Assembly: GCA_013289765.1 (NCBI GenBank)
Contig: JABCZI010000012.1
Location: forward strand, 1 to 64,000
Direction of reading: 5' to 3'
DNA: 64,000 nt
Origin: Acidobacteriota bacterium
GTDB taxonomy: Bacteria > Acidobacteriota > Terriglobia > Terriglobales > Acidobacteriaceae
A model generated the notes under the pieces. The model searched no databases and was not told the origin of the DNA. It was given only the letters and a program-made list of their open reading frames with translations. Shown piece by piece: positions 47,648 to 56,914 of the stretch. The first letter of the stretch is position 1; each line of letters starts with the position of its first letter. The position numbers and the translations under genes were made by a program.

Positions 47648-48742
47648 ATGCCGATCACGCAAATTCCATTCCAGGATCCGGTGGCGCCTCCCGAAAAGCC
47701 GCAGCCGGAGCAGCTCGGGCTCTACGATGCCCGCGGATGGGAAACCGCCTACCGGGCGATGGACGACGATGCTCGGGTGCCGCATCTTCTGATTCAGTTG
47801 CAGGACGACCTCGCGCGCTCCCGGCGGCGGGAAGCCGCGTGGATTTCCATCATCACGCATTTGGTCCTGATCATTTTTATCTTCAATATTGAAAAGTTTG
47901 AGAAGTATCTTCCGTGGCATTCGGCGGTCGTGGTGAAAAATTCACCCAATGCCAAAGATTTTACTTTTCTGGAACTGCCGCCCGATCTACAGAAAGCTCA
48001 GCGCAAGCCGAACACGAACATCGCTTCCGACAAGAACCGCATAGCGATGACCCGACATCCTGAGTTGGATGTAAAAGAGCTACGAAAGAGTTTGGCGACA
48101 CCGCCCGCAGGAAAGCCGGGATCTAGTGGCGCACCAACAGCCCAACAGCAACTCGCGCCGCCGGCTGCGGCACCTGCGCAAAATCCATCTACTTCTCAAC
48201 AACAGCCGGATCAGCAAATCGCGCGCGCAGAACCCACCGCGAAGCCGAACATTGCGAATGAGTTCAGCAAGTTTGGCGGGCCCATGTCGGCCGGTTCGGC
48301 GATTCAAGAGGCTACACGGGCAGCGGCGGCCAGACGCGGCGCTGGGCAACAGGGCGCTGGCGGCGATTTCGGGCTAGGCACGGGCGCGCATGGGCGCCAA
48401 ATGGGCAATCTCGACGTGCTTAGTGACACGATGGGCGTCGACTTCGGTCCCTACCTTCAGCGTGTGCTGCATGACGTGAAACAGAATTGGTACAACGCGA
48501 TCCCGGAATCCGCGCAGATGAAAAAGGGAAAGCTCTCCATTGAGTTTGCTATTACCAAAGATGGAAAAGTCGCGGGCATGAAGCTGGTGGCCCCTTCGGG
48601 AGACATTCCCTTGGACCGCGCGGCTTGGGCTGGCATCACCGCTTCCGATCCATTTCCTCCATTACCCAGCGAGTTCGGAGGACAATATCTGGCGCTGCGA
48701 TTTACCTTTTTCTATAACCCGTCCAAAGAAGATTTGGAATAG
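47648..48742 (+). CDS. TonB-family (energy transducer-like) protein
   Basis: Single internal TM (WISIITHLVLIIFIFNI), Pro/Gln-rich linker, C-terminal TonB-like domain (VDFGPYLQRVLHDVKQNWYNAIPESAQMKKGKLSIEFAITKDGKV). Confidence 0.82.
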   Translation: MPITQIPFQDPVAPPEKPQPEQLGLYDARGWETAYRAMDDDARVPHLLIQLQDDLARSRRREAAWISIITHLVLIIFIFNIEKFEKYLPWHSAVVVKNSPNAKDFTFLELPPDLQKAQRKPNTNIASDKNRIAMTRHPELDVKELRKSLATPPAGKPGSSGAPTAQQQLAPPAAAPAQNPSTSQQQPDQQIARAEPTAKPNIANEFSKFGGPMSAGSAIQEATRAAAARRGAGQQGAGGDFGLGTGAHGRQMGNLDVLSDTMGVDFGPYLQRVLHDVKQNWYNAIPESAQMKKGKLSIEFAITKDGKVAGMKLVAPSGDIPLDRAAWAGITASDPFPPLPSEFGGQYLALRFTFFYNPSKEDLE

Positions 48743-48856
48743 CTTCCGTTCAATGACCTGAACGGCCGGCGAAACTCTCCACGATGCATGAACGTGGAAG
48801 AGCGGCGCTTCAGCGCCGCGTAAAGTTTACAGAATCAGCGCAGGCTTCAGCCCCCG

Positions 48857-50893
48857 TTACCAGACACTGCACCGATTCTGATTTACCATCGGCGATCCCG
48901 CCTTGCAGTGAAAAGCTTCTTGAAATTCCGGCATGTTCGAGACTACGCCGTTGGTGCGGTATTTCTCGGGAGAATGAGGATCTACCGTGGCGCGTAGGCG
49001 CTTGGTCTCGTCCCGGGATTCCCCACACCAGCTTTGACCATAGCCCACGAAGAATCTTTGATCGGGGGCGAGATCGTCGAGCGCTGGCAAGTTTTCTCCC
49101 TTGGTATCTTCCTTCCACGCCTTATAAGCCAGAATCAGGCCGCCCAGATCCGCGACATCCTCGCCCAGGGTTAGTTTCCCGTTGATCTTGATGTCATCGA
49201 TAATGGTGTAACCGGAATACTGATCAGAAACGCAACTGGCGCGCTTAACAAACTCTTTGCCATCCTCCTCGGTCCACCAGTCGCGTAGATTGCCTTGCGC
49301 GTCGAACTGGCGGCCTTCGTCATCGAAGCCGTGGGTCAGTTCGTGGCCGATGGTGCCTCCGGTGTCGCCATAGTTCGGAGCGGCATCGGAAGTAGGATCA
49401 AACGCCGGCGGCTGCAACACTCCTGCAGGGAAATTGATGTCATTCATCTGCGGATTGTAATAAGCGTTCACCGTTGGCGGAGTCATGTCCCACTCGCCGC
49501 GATCGAGAGGTCTGCCAATCTTGGCGAGCTGGCGCTCAAACTCAAATTTCCGGGCGCGGTTTACGTTGCCCAACTCATCTTCGCGAACAATGTCGAGTTT
49601 GCTGTAGTCGCGCCACTTATCGGGATATCCGATTTTATTGGCCATGCCTTGCAGTTTGACCAGCGCCTGTTGCTTGGTGGCCGCCGACATCCAGGGCAAG
49701 GAGTTGATGTCCTGCTGCATGGCTGTCTCGATTTCTTTCACCATCTTTACCGCTTCCTGCTTGGCCGCCGGACCGAAATATTTCTCGACATAGACCTGAC
49801 CCAACGCTTCGCCTAGATCGCTGTCCACCCCCTCAGTGCAGCGCTTCCACCGGGGTTGCAGTTGCTCCTGACCGCGCAGCGTCTTGCCATAGAACGCAAA
49901 GTTCTCGTTAAGAAATGCCGCCGACAAAAATGGAGCATCCGCGTGCACCAGGTGCCAGCGCAGGTAGGTCTTCCAGTCAGGCAAACTTTCTTTGTCAAGT
50001 TCCTCATTCAAGACTTTGAAGAAACCAGGAGACGCCACGTTCAGCGAAGCCAGCGATGGCAATCCTACCTTAGTGAAATAAAGCTGCCACGGAAAATCGG
50101 GAGCGAGTTTTCCCAGCTCGCCGCTGCTCATCTTATGGTCAAGGTTTTTAGGATCGCGGCGTTCGACCCGCGTCATCGAGCCTTTCGCCAGCGCGGTTTC
50201 GATGCGCATCACGGTCTGCGCCTCCGCGGACGCCACGTCCGGCTTATCGCCCAGCAATTCAAACATCTTCTCGACGTGCGCCAGATACCCTTTGCGCAGT
50301 TCCACGGATTTGGCGTCATCCTTGACGTAGTAATCCCGGTCCGGCAGTCCCAGCCCGCCTTGGTCGGCCTCCGCGATTACTTGCGTGGCGTCTCTGAAGT
50401 CCTGTGTCGAGTCGAAGCGAAACAGAACGTTCTCGTGAATCATGGATGCGGCCACGCCGGCAATTTCCGGCTTCGACGCGATCCGCGCGATTCCTTCGAG
50501 CTCAGGCTTCAGCGGATCCGCTCCCTTGCTCTCGATCGCTTTCTCGTCGATGCAGGAAGCGTAGTAGTCGCCAATTTTCTGCGCGGCCGGGTTGCGGTGA
50601 GGATCGGGTGCGGCGGCAGTTTCCAGAATTCCTCGCAGCCGTGCCAGATTCTCATCCTGCATTTTCGAGTATGTGTCCCAGGAGGACTGGTCGGGAGGAA
50701 TGGGATTGTTCTTCATCCATCCGCCACAGGAATATTTGAAAAAGTCCACACAAGGATCGACACTGCGATCCATCGAAGTCACATCCAAAGCCGGTTCATG
50801 CTTCGATACTGGAGCCGAGGATTGTTGGCCGGCTGCCGGACTAAATAAAGACGCAGCTAGAAGTGCAATCACACCAATTCGCAAAATTCCCAT
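48857..50893 (-). CDS. M13-family (neprilysin-like) metallopeptidase
   Basis: GGTIGHELTHGFDDEGRQFDAQGN (HExxH); GEDVADLGG; VDPCVDFFKYSCGGWMKNNPIPPDQSSW; C-terminal MVNQNRCSVW. Confidence 0.97.
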   Translation of the reverse strand: MGILRIGVIALLAASLFSPAAGQQSSAPVSKHEPALDVTSMDRSVDPCVDFFKYSCGGWMKNNPIPPDQSSWDTYSKMQDENLARLRGILETAAAPDPHRNPAAQKIGDYYASCIDEKAIESKGADPLKPELEGIARIASKPEIAGVAASMIHENVLFRFDSTQDFRDATQVIAEADQGGLGLPDRDYYVKDDAKSVELRKGYLAHVEKMFELLGDKPDVASAEAQTVMRIETALAKGSMTRVERRDPKNLDHKMSSGELGKLAPDFPWQLYFTKVGLPSLASLNVASPGFFKVLNEELDKESLPDWKTYLRWHLVHADAPFLSAAFLNENFAFYGKTLRGQEQLQPRWKRCTEGVDSDLGEALGQVYVEKYFGPAAKQEAVKMVKEIETAMQQDINSLPWMSAATKQQALVKLQGMANKIGYPDKWRDYSKLDIVREDELGNVNRARKFEFERQLAKIGRPLDRGEWDMTPPTVNAYYNPQMNDINFPAGVLQPPAFDPTSDAAPNYGDTGGTIGHELTHGFDDEGRQFDAQGNLRDWWTEEDGKEFVKRASCVSDQYSGYTIIDDIKINGKLTLGEDVADLGGLILAYKAWKEDTKGENLPALDDLAPDQRFFVGYGQSWCGESRDETKRLRATVDPHSPEKYRTNGVVSNMPEFQEAFHCKAGSPMVNQNRCSVW

Positions 50894-50969
50894 GTGAGAC
50901 TTTCTCCGTTTGCCCGCCGAACAAGTGGCGGCGGCGGCAGATATTTGTATGGATTTCCCGGCAACAAGA

Positions 50970-51389
50970 CTACTGCATTTCCGGAATAATGCGAAAGGAC
51001 CGTTTGTGGCTTGGCCGATAAATGGAAAAGTCGCGCCGGTCCAAGGTGAAAATCGTATCGATCTTTTCCCGGCCAGCCAGATAAACGAGAGCGGCATCGG
51101 CAAGTTGGGGACGGATGCTTTCATATCTCTTCATTAGTGCCGCGATAGCTTTGGCTTCCGCACTCGCCAGTGGCAGCAAAGCAAGAAATCCTACATGCAT
51201 ACTGCTTAAGAGTTGTTGAACTGCCCGGGGCGAGCTGCGTAAGAGCCATGCGGCCTCGGTGATAACGGGCCAGCACGAAAGCAAAGGCGCGGCTAACTCA
51301 GGAAGCGCTTCCACGCATTGCTGGTGATGAGTGTCTTCGCGAGAAAGAATTGCGACGAGTGGACCGGTGTCGACGAGCACCCGCCTCAT
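50970..51389 (-). CDS. PIN-domain toxin (VapC-like)
   Basis: VDTGPLVAILSREDTHHQQCVEAL ... LADAALVYLAGREKIDTIFTLDRRDF. Confidence 0.92.
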   Translation of the reverse strand: MRRVLVDTGPLVAILSREDTHHQQCVEALPELAAPLLSCWPVITEAAWLLRSSPRAVQQLLSSMHVGFLALLPLASAEAKAIAALMKRYESIRPQLADAALVYLAGREKIDTIFTLDRRDFSIYRPSHKRSFRIIPEMQ

Positions 51390-51640
51390 TTGTTCTTACC
51401 GAAGCCGTCCAAGTGCCGTCGGTTTGTGCTCAAGTCTCTTGGCGCCCGTTGGACGCAACCAATCAGCCCCGCTGCCTCCGCAAGCTCGAGAGCAGAACAG
51501 GTATCGCCTGCTTTTTCCAGATAGTTCTCCAGAGCGACCCGCACGAGATCTGACGGCCTTTGTCCCTTCCGCCGAGAGTGGCCGCGGAGGCGGGCGCCAA
51601 GCTCCGTCGGAACCCGGACTGTAATGCGTTGCGAGTTCAT
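51386..51640 (-). CDS. Ribbon-helix-helix antitoxin (VapB/CopG-like)
   Basis: ITVRVPTELGARLRGHSRRKGQRPSDLVRVALENYLEK; 4-bp overlap with the PIN gene. Confidence 0.88.
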   Translation of the reverse strand: MNSQRITVRVPTELGARLRGHSRRKGQRPSDLVRVALENYLEKAGDTCSALELAEAAGLIGCVQRAPRDLSTNRRHLDGFGKNK

Positions 51641-51669
51641 GTCAGACATTATACCAATTATGTCAGACA
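51640..51669. promoter_or_regulatory. Candidate antitoxin operator
   Basis: Two copies of the palindrome TGTCAGACA with starts exactly 21 bp apart (51640, 51661), overlapping the antitoxin start. Confidence 0.6.
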
Positions 51670-51784
51670 CAAACTAGACGGGATTGCGCAGATTTCGTGA
51701 GTTCAGTTTCATGGAAGTCCGGTCGCGAGAGGAACAAATCCCAATATATGCCGGGCGCCCTTTCATGCGGCGTACAATACGCAC

Positions 51785-51940
51785 GTGGTCAATGCTCTAC
51801 GCAAAAACGAACCCGCCCGGAAGCATTCGCGGCACGCGGTTTACGCCACGGAAACTGCGGGCCTTCTGCTGATCGCGTTTCTCCTGCTTGTCCTCACCGT
51901 AATTCGCTACTGGCACGCCATTCACTGGAGCTTGCGCTGA
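51785..51940 (+). CDS. Small single-TM protein upstream of miaA (GTG start)
   Basis: Not in ORF track. MVNALRKNEPARKHSRHAVYATETAGLLLIAFLLLVLTVIRYWHAIHWSLR: basic N-terminus plus hydrophobic helix; ends 2 bp before the miaA GTG. Confidence 0.6.
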   Translation: MVNALRKNEPARKHSRHAVYATETAGLLLIAFLLLVLTVIRYWHAIHWSLR

Positions 51941-51942
51941 CA

Positions 51943-52911
51943 GTGGCTTCCGCGCGGCCTGAACCGCTCCTGGTGGTTGTGCTCGGTCCCACAGCCAGCG
52001 GAAAGACCGCGCTGTCTCTTGCGCTTGCCGAGCGCTTCAACGGCGAGATCGTGAATTGCGATTCCGTCGCCATGTACCGCGAGTTTGACATAGGGACGGC
52101 CAAGCCCACGCCTTCGGAACGTGCCCGCGTTCCCCACCATCTGCTCGATTGCGTTGCTCCCGCCAGCCACATGACAGCCGGTGAGTACGCCCGCCAGGCA
52201 CGGCAAGTGCTCGACGAGATCAAATCGAGAGGACATTTACCGGTGATCGTCGGCGGGACTGGGCTCTATCTGCGCGCTCTGCTCGAAGGTTTGTTCCCCG
52301 GCCCACAGCGATCGGAAGAATTGCGTGAGCGTCTGCGCGAGCGGGCACAAATCCGCGCGTCTGATTATCTTCATCGCATCCTCCAGCGCTTGGACCATGC
52401 TGCGGCAAAGAAGATTCACGCCAACGATATTCCCAAGCTCATTCGCGCCATCGAAGTGTGCCTCGCTTCGCGGCAGAAGATTACTGGCCTGTGGCAGGAA
52501 CGGGGGCGGGAGCCGTTGCCGGGCTTTCGCATCCTGCGAATTGGCCTGGATCCTGAACGTCAAGCCCTGTATGCCCGAATCAATCATCGCGCGCAACAGA
52601 TGTTTGAAAACGGATTAGTCGAAGAGACGAAACGGCTGGTCGAGAAGTATGGCGATACTGCAGGCCCGCTCTCCTCACTCGGCTACAGGCAGGCGGTGCA
52701 ATTCCTGCGAGGAGAGCTAACGCAAGAACAAGCGTTGCAGGCTGCGCAACAGAGTCACCGAAATTACGCCAAGCGGCAGATGACCTGGTTTCGCCGCGAA
52801 CCGGCGGTGCATTGGCTACGCGGCTTCGGTGATGATGCCCACATGCAGCAGGAAGCCGCCACTCAAGTAGAAAGAGACATACAACAGGCTTTCACCGATG
52901 AACGCGGATAA
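51943..52911 (+). CDS. miaA: tRNA dimethylallyltransferase (ORF track start 51697; GTG start preferred)
   Basis: LLVVVLGPTASGKTALSLALAERFNGEIVNCDSVAMYREFDIGTAKPT; GGTGLYLRALLEGLFPGP. Confidence 0.96.
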   Translation: MASARPEPLLVVVLGPTASGKTALSLALAERFNGEIVNCDSVAMYREFDIGTAKPTPSERARVPHHLLDCVAPASHMTAGEYARQARQVLDEIKSRGHLPVIVGGTGLYLRALLEGLFPGPQRSEELRERLRERAQIRASDYLHRILQRLDHAAAKKIHANDIPKLIRAIEVCLASRQKITGLWQERGREPLPGFRILRIGLDPERQALYARINHRAQQMFENGLVEETKRLVEKYGDTAGPLSSLGYRQAVQFLRGELTQEQALQAAQQSHRNYAKRQMTWFRREPAVHWLRGFGDDAHMQQEAATQVERDIQQAFTDERG

Positions 52912-52953
52912 ATCCGACAGAATTCTGCCGCTTCTTCTGCTATCGTTCTGTGC

Positions 52954-54834
52954 ATGAATCGTGCAACGGCCTTCTTGCTTTCCGCTCTCCTGTTCACAAC
53001 CTCGGCTTTTGCCAAAGATAAAGATAAAGACAAATATCAGCGTCCCGGCCCAATTCGTGAGACGCACTCCGGCGACAAATGGGCCGAGAAGACTCTGAAG
53101 AAGCTGACGCTCGAGGAAAAAATTGGCCAGGTGTTCATGATCTGGTGCCGTGCCAGTTTTCTGAACGTGGAGAACCCGGAATACCTGCAATGGCTCGACT
53201 CCATGCAGAAGTATCACGTGGGTTCATTCGCGATGAGCGTCCATGTGGACGGCCCATATCTGCTGCGTACCGAACCTTATGAGGCCGCGGAATTACTCAA
53301 CCGTCTGCAAAAAGAATCCAAACTTCCTCTAATATTTGCCGCCGATTTTGAGCGCGGCGTCTCCATGCGGCTGATGGGCACCACCGTCTTCCCGCACGCC
53401 ATGGCTTTCGGCGGAGATGGCAAGCCCGAAGATGTTGAGACCTTCGGCCGCATCAGTGCCGAGGAAGCGCGGGCCATCGGCATACAGTGGAATTTCTTTC
53501 CCGACGCCGATGTTAACTCGAACCCGGCGAATCCCATCATTAATACGCGTTCCTTCGGAGAAGACCCGAAGCAAGTCGGCGATCTGGTCGCGGCTTATAT
53601 CAAGGGCGCGCACGAAGGCGGAATGCTGACCACCGTCAAACACTTCCCCGGTCACGGAGACACTGCGACCGATTCTCATCTCGGAGTGGCCAGCGTGAAC
53701 GTAGACCGGGCACACCTGGATTCGATTGAGCTGCCTCCCTTTCGCCAGGCCATCGCCGCCGGAGTGGATTCAGTGATGGTGGCGCACGTGACGGTGCCTG
53801 CGCTCGATTCCGATCCGAATCATGTGGCTACCATTTCTCCGGTGATCGTCACGGATTTGCTTGAGAAGCAGCTGGGTTTTAAAGGAATCATCGTCACTGA
53901 TGCACTCGACATGGCAGGCCTGACGCTTCTTTTCGCCAACAACATCGGGCGCGCCGCCGTCGAGGCGTTCAAAGCCGGCAACGATTTATTGCTCATTCCC
54001 GCGGATTTTCCCGCTTCCTACAATGCCATGCTCCAGGCCGTGCAGTCGGGTGAAATTTCCGCAGAACGACTTGACCGTTCCGTGCTCAAGATTCTGAAGG
54101 CGAAGGCATCTTTGGATTTGCAGCATGCCCGCCTGGTAGACGTAAACGCCATCGCATCGGTGATGGCCAAGCCGCAGAACATAGCGCTCGGCCAACAGAT
54201 GGCCGATGCTGCGGTTACGCTGGTGCGCGACAACGGCAAGGTTCTGCCCCTCAAATCCAAGGGAACCGAGAAGGGTGGTCTTCCGTATACAAGACAAGAG
54301 GAGACACATAACCAGACGTTGGCTCTGATCTTCTCCGATGACGTTCGCGCTGAATCAGGGCGCGCCTTCGTTCGCGAGTTTCGGGCTCGGATCACGGACG
54401 CCCGCGTTCTATACGTGGATCCGCGCTTCGCGGCAGGAATGACCGACGATGTGCTGAAGGCGGCGGATGAAGCCCAGGCCGTGGTCGCCGCCGTATATGT
54501 GGTTCCGAACGGAGGCAAGATGGGAAACACGGTCGCCATGGCGGACGCGACGGAAACGTTGCTGCAGCGGTTGTTGGATCGGGCGGCCACAAAAATGGCA
54601 GTCGTCGCCATGGGAAATCCGTACCTGGCAACCGGCTTCCCGAAGGTTGAGAATTATATGTGCACGTTTTCCAACGCAACGGTTTCGGAAGCAGCCGCGG
54701 TGAAAGCGCTGTTTGGAGAAATCGCCATTCGCGGGCATCTGCCCGTAAGTATTCCTAATGTTGCGCAACGCGGAGCGGGTATCGAACGTCCCGCTCAACT
54801 CGCTATTGGAGGGTCTGAACATGCGCAGAAATAA
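52954..54834 (+). CDS. Secreted glycoside hydrolase family 3 (beta-N-acetylhexosaminidase-type)
   Basis: TLEEKIGQVFMIW ... FAADFERGVSMRL ... TVKHFPGHGDTATDSHLGVASV ... IIVTDALDMAGLT. Confidence 0.94.
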   Translation: MNRATAFLLSALLFTTSAFAKDKDKDKYQRPGPIRETHSGDKWAEKTLKKLTLEEKIGQVFMIWCRASFLNVENPEYLQWLDSMQKYHVGSFAMSVHVDGPYLLRTEPYEAAELLNRLQKESKLPLIFAADFERGVSMRLMGTTVFPHAMAFGGDGKPEDVETFGRISAEEARAIGIQWNFFPDADVNSNPANPIINTRSFGEDPKQVGDLVAAYIKGAHEGGMLTTVKHFPGHGDTATDSHLGVASVNVDRAHLDSIELPPFRQAIAAGVDSVMVAHVTVPALDSDPNHVATISPVIVTDLLEKQLGFKGIIVTDALDMAGLTLLFANNIGRAAVEAFKAGNDLLLIPADFPASYNAMLQAVQSGEISAERLDRSVLKILKAKASLDLQHARLVDVNAIASVMAKPQNIALGQQMADAAVTLVRDNGKVLPLKSKGTEKGGLPYTRQEETHNQTLALIFSDDVRAESGRAFVREFRARITDARVLYVDPRFAAGMTDDVLKAADEAQAVVAAVYVVPNGGKMGNTVAMADATETLLQRLLDRAATKMAVVAMGNPYLATGFPKVENYMCTFSNATVSEAAAVKALFGEIAIRGHLPVSIPNVAQRGAGIERPAQLAIGGSEHAQK

Positions 54835-55405
54835 AGTTTCCACACTGCTTTCGATCGCAGCCGCGGCTGCATCCGTGTTGCTTGCAGGATGCACGGTGAA
54901 CGTGAAGAAGGAAGCGAATGGCCAGGACAAGCAGGTCGATATCAATACGCTGCTCGGAGGAATCCACGTCAGCAAAGACGCTGATGTTTCCGATATCGGG
55001 CTAGACGTATATCCCGGCGCCCGTCTCAAGGAAAAAGGTAAGGACGAAAACAGCGGCGACAAGAGTGCCAACGTCAGAATCTCCGGCTTCGGATATGGAT
55101 TGAAGGTCGTGGCACTCGAGTACGAGTCCGATGACGCTCCCGCTAACATTCTCGCCTTCTACAAAGACCGCTTGAAAAAATATGGCAACGTTCTCGAATG
55201 CCACACTTCCAAAGGGCGGTGGAACGTCAACACGCAAAGACACGGATCGAATGAGTTGACCTGCGAAAACAGCGGCGGCAATGACATCGAGCTCAAGGTG
55301 GGTAAGCAAGACGATCAGCACATCGTGGCTGTAAAAGCGGAAGGCAAGGGCTCGAGCTTCTCGCTGGTTTATGTGCGCACGCATGGCAAGGATGCCGAGA
55401 TTTAG
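54821..55405 (+). CDS. Lipoprotein, paralogue of the next gene
   Basis: Lipobox VLLAGC; LDVYPGARLKEKG...YESDDAPANILAFYKDRLKKYGNVLECHT; overlaps GH3 by 14 bp. Confidence 0.82.
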   Translation: MRRNKVSTLLSIAAAAASVLLAGCTVNVKKEANGQDKQVDINTLLGGIHVSKDADVSDIGLDVYPGARLKEKGKDENSGDKSANVRISGFGYGLKVVALEYESDDAPANILAFYKDRLKKYGNVLECHTSKGRWNVNTQRHGSNELTCENSGGNDIELKVGKQDDQHIVAVKAEGKGSSFSLVYVRTHGKDAEI

Positions 55406-55457
55406 CCGTTGGCTGAGAGATGTCTAGTAGCGCTTGTATCAGTTTAAGGAGGAAAAT

Positions 55458-56039
55458 ATGTTTCGCCCAATCTTCGCGGTCGCATTCGGCATCGCCATTG
55501 CAATGCCAGCTTTTGGCGCCCAATCCCAAAAGCCAGACGGCGCTCAGGACAAAGATAAAAACTTCGACGTTCGAAGCTCAGTGGGGGATTTGCACCTGGG
55601 GAGTGATGCGGACGCACGCAAGGCGGGGCTGCCGCTCTATCCCGGTGCGCGGCTTCGGCACGACGAGGAGAATGGCGATGCCGTCAATGTGGGCGTTCTG
55701 ACCGAAGCTTTCGGCTTGAAGCTGGTGGTTGCCAAATACGACTCCGAGGATGGACCGGAGAAAGTGATCTCTTACTACCGCGAGCGTCTGAAAAAATATG
55801 GCAAGGTGCTAGAGTGCCACACGCGTGAGCACGGTGGCGACAGCCACGCCGACTTCGATGACGACAAACATTCCAAAGAACTCAAGTGCGAAGGCGACAA
55901 CACTGGCCCGGTGACGGAACTGAAAGTGGGCACCGAAGATAACCAGCACGTGGTCGCCATTGAACCCAGGGATGGCAAAAGCGGCTCAACTTTCGCTTTG
56001 GTCTACGTTCACACCCGCGGCAAGCAAGGCGATATCTGA
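55458..56039 (+). CDS. Exported protein, paralogue of the preceding lipoprotein
   Basis: Signal peptide; LPLYPGARLRHDE...YDSEDGPEKVISYYRERLKKYGKVLECHT...FALVYVHTRGKQGDI. Confidence 0.82.
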   Translation: MFRPIFAVAFGIAIAMPAFGAQSQKPDGAQDKDKNFDVRSSVGDLHLGSDADARKAGLPLYPGARLRHDEENGDAVNVGVLTEAFGLKLVVAKYDSEDGPEKVISYYRERLKKYGKVLECHTREHGGDSHADFDDDKHSKELKCEGDNTGPVTELKVGTEDNQHVVAIEPRDGKSGSTFALVYVHTRGKQGDI

Positions 56040-56125
56040 ACCATGCTTCAGCCAGCGGCGGCCGCGCGGCCCTCGGACGCCGTTGATCGTGCGATACTTT
56101 CAAGCTAGCCCTTCTCTAGACTTCC

Positions 56126-56797
56126 ATGGATCATCCCTGCTATAAGTGCGGGCAGAGTATCGAAGATGGCAAAGCCTTTTGTTCGCAATGTGGCGCGCCC
56201 CAGATTCGCGTGGCGGTCGCAGAAATTCCGGCAGAATCTTTGGAAGCGGGCGATGGCTCATCGCCAGCACTGGTCCACGAAGCCGCCTCGGGTTTTCCTG
56301 ATTCTCCAATAAAATCGCTGCCCGCGCGCTGGTCGTTTGCAGTGCGGCCCTGCGCTCTGGCGGCCGCAGTCGCAGTGGGGCTGATGTTCCTTGGCTTGAA
56401 TCCGTTCGTCGCCGCGCTCGGCGCAGGATTTCTGGCCGCCACATTTTCGCAGCGCCGCAGTCCCAGTTCCCTCATTCGACCCGCGATGGCTGCAAGGCTC
56501 GGCGCATTCAGCGGGCTGCTGCTTTTTGGAATGTCAACGATCCTGGAGACTGTGGTCGTCGCCGTTCTTCACAAAGGTCCGGAGATACGAAGCGAAATGA
56601 TGGACAAGGTTCAGCAGGCCGCCGCGCGCTATCCCGGTCCGCAGGTCGAACCCTTTCTGGATTTCGTGAAGTCTCCCGGCGGGTTCGCGTTCATGATGGT
56701 GGCATCTTTGTTTTTTGGGTTGGTGGCTTTTCTTGTTCTCGGTGGAGTTGGAGGAGCGATCAGTGCGGCCTTTGTGAGAAGACGCAATCGGCCGTAA
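56126..56797 (+). CDS. Zinc-ribbon membrane protein
   Basis: MDHPCYKCGQSIEDGKAFCSQCGAPQIRV zinc ribbon followed by TM segments. Confidence 0.82.
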   Translation: MDHPCYKCGQSIEDGKAFCSQCGAPQIRVAVAEIPAESLEAGDGSSPALVHEAASGFPDSPIKSLPARWSFAVRPCALAAAVAVGLMFLGLNPFVAALGAGFLAATFSQRRSPSSLIRPAMAARLGAFSGLLLFGMSTILETVVVAVLHKGPEIRSEMMDKVQQAAARYPGPQVEPFLDFVKSPGGFAFMMVASLFFGLVAFLVLGGVGGAISAAFVRRRNRP

Positions 56798-56914
56798 ACG
56801 CTGATGTCGCCTGGTCTCCGCGGGCGTATTGACGGCGCTTCTCATTGATGCGGCCAGCCTTGGCCTTGCCGCGGGCGGCGCACCCCGCGTATGATTCACG
56901 GTTTGCATTCTGCT

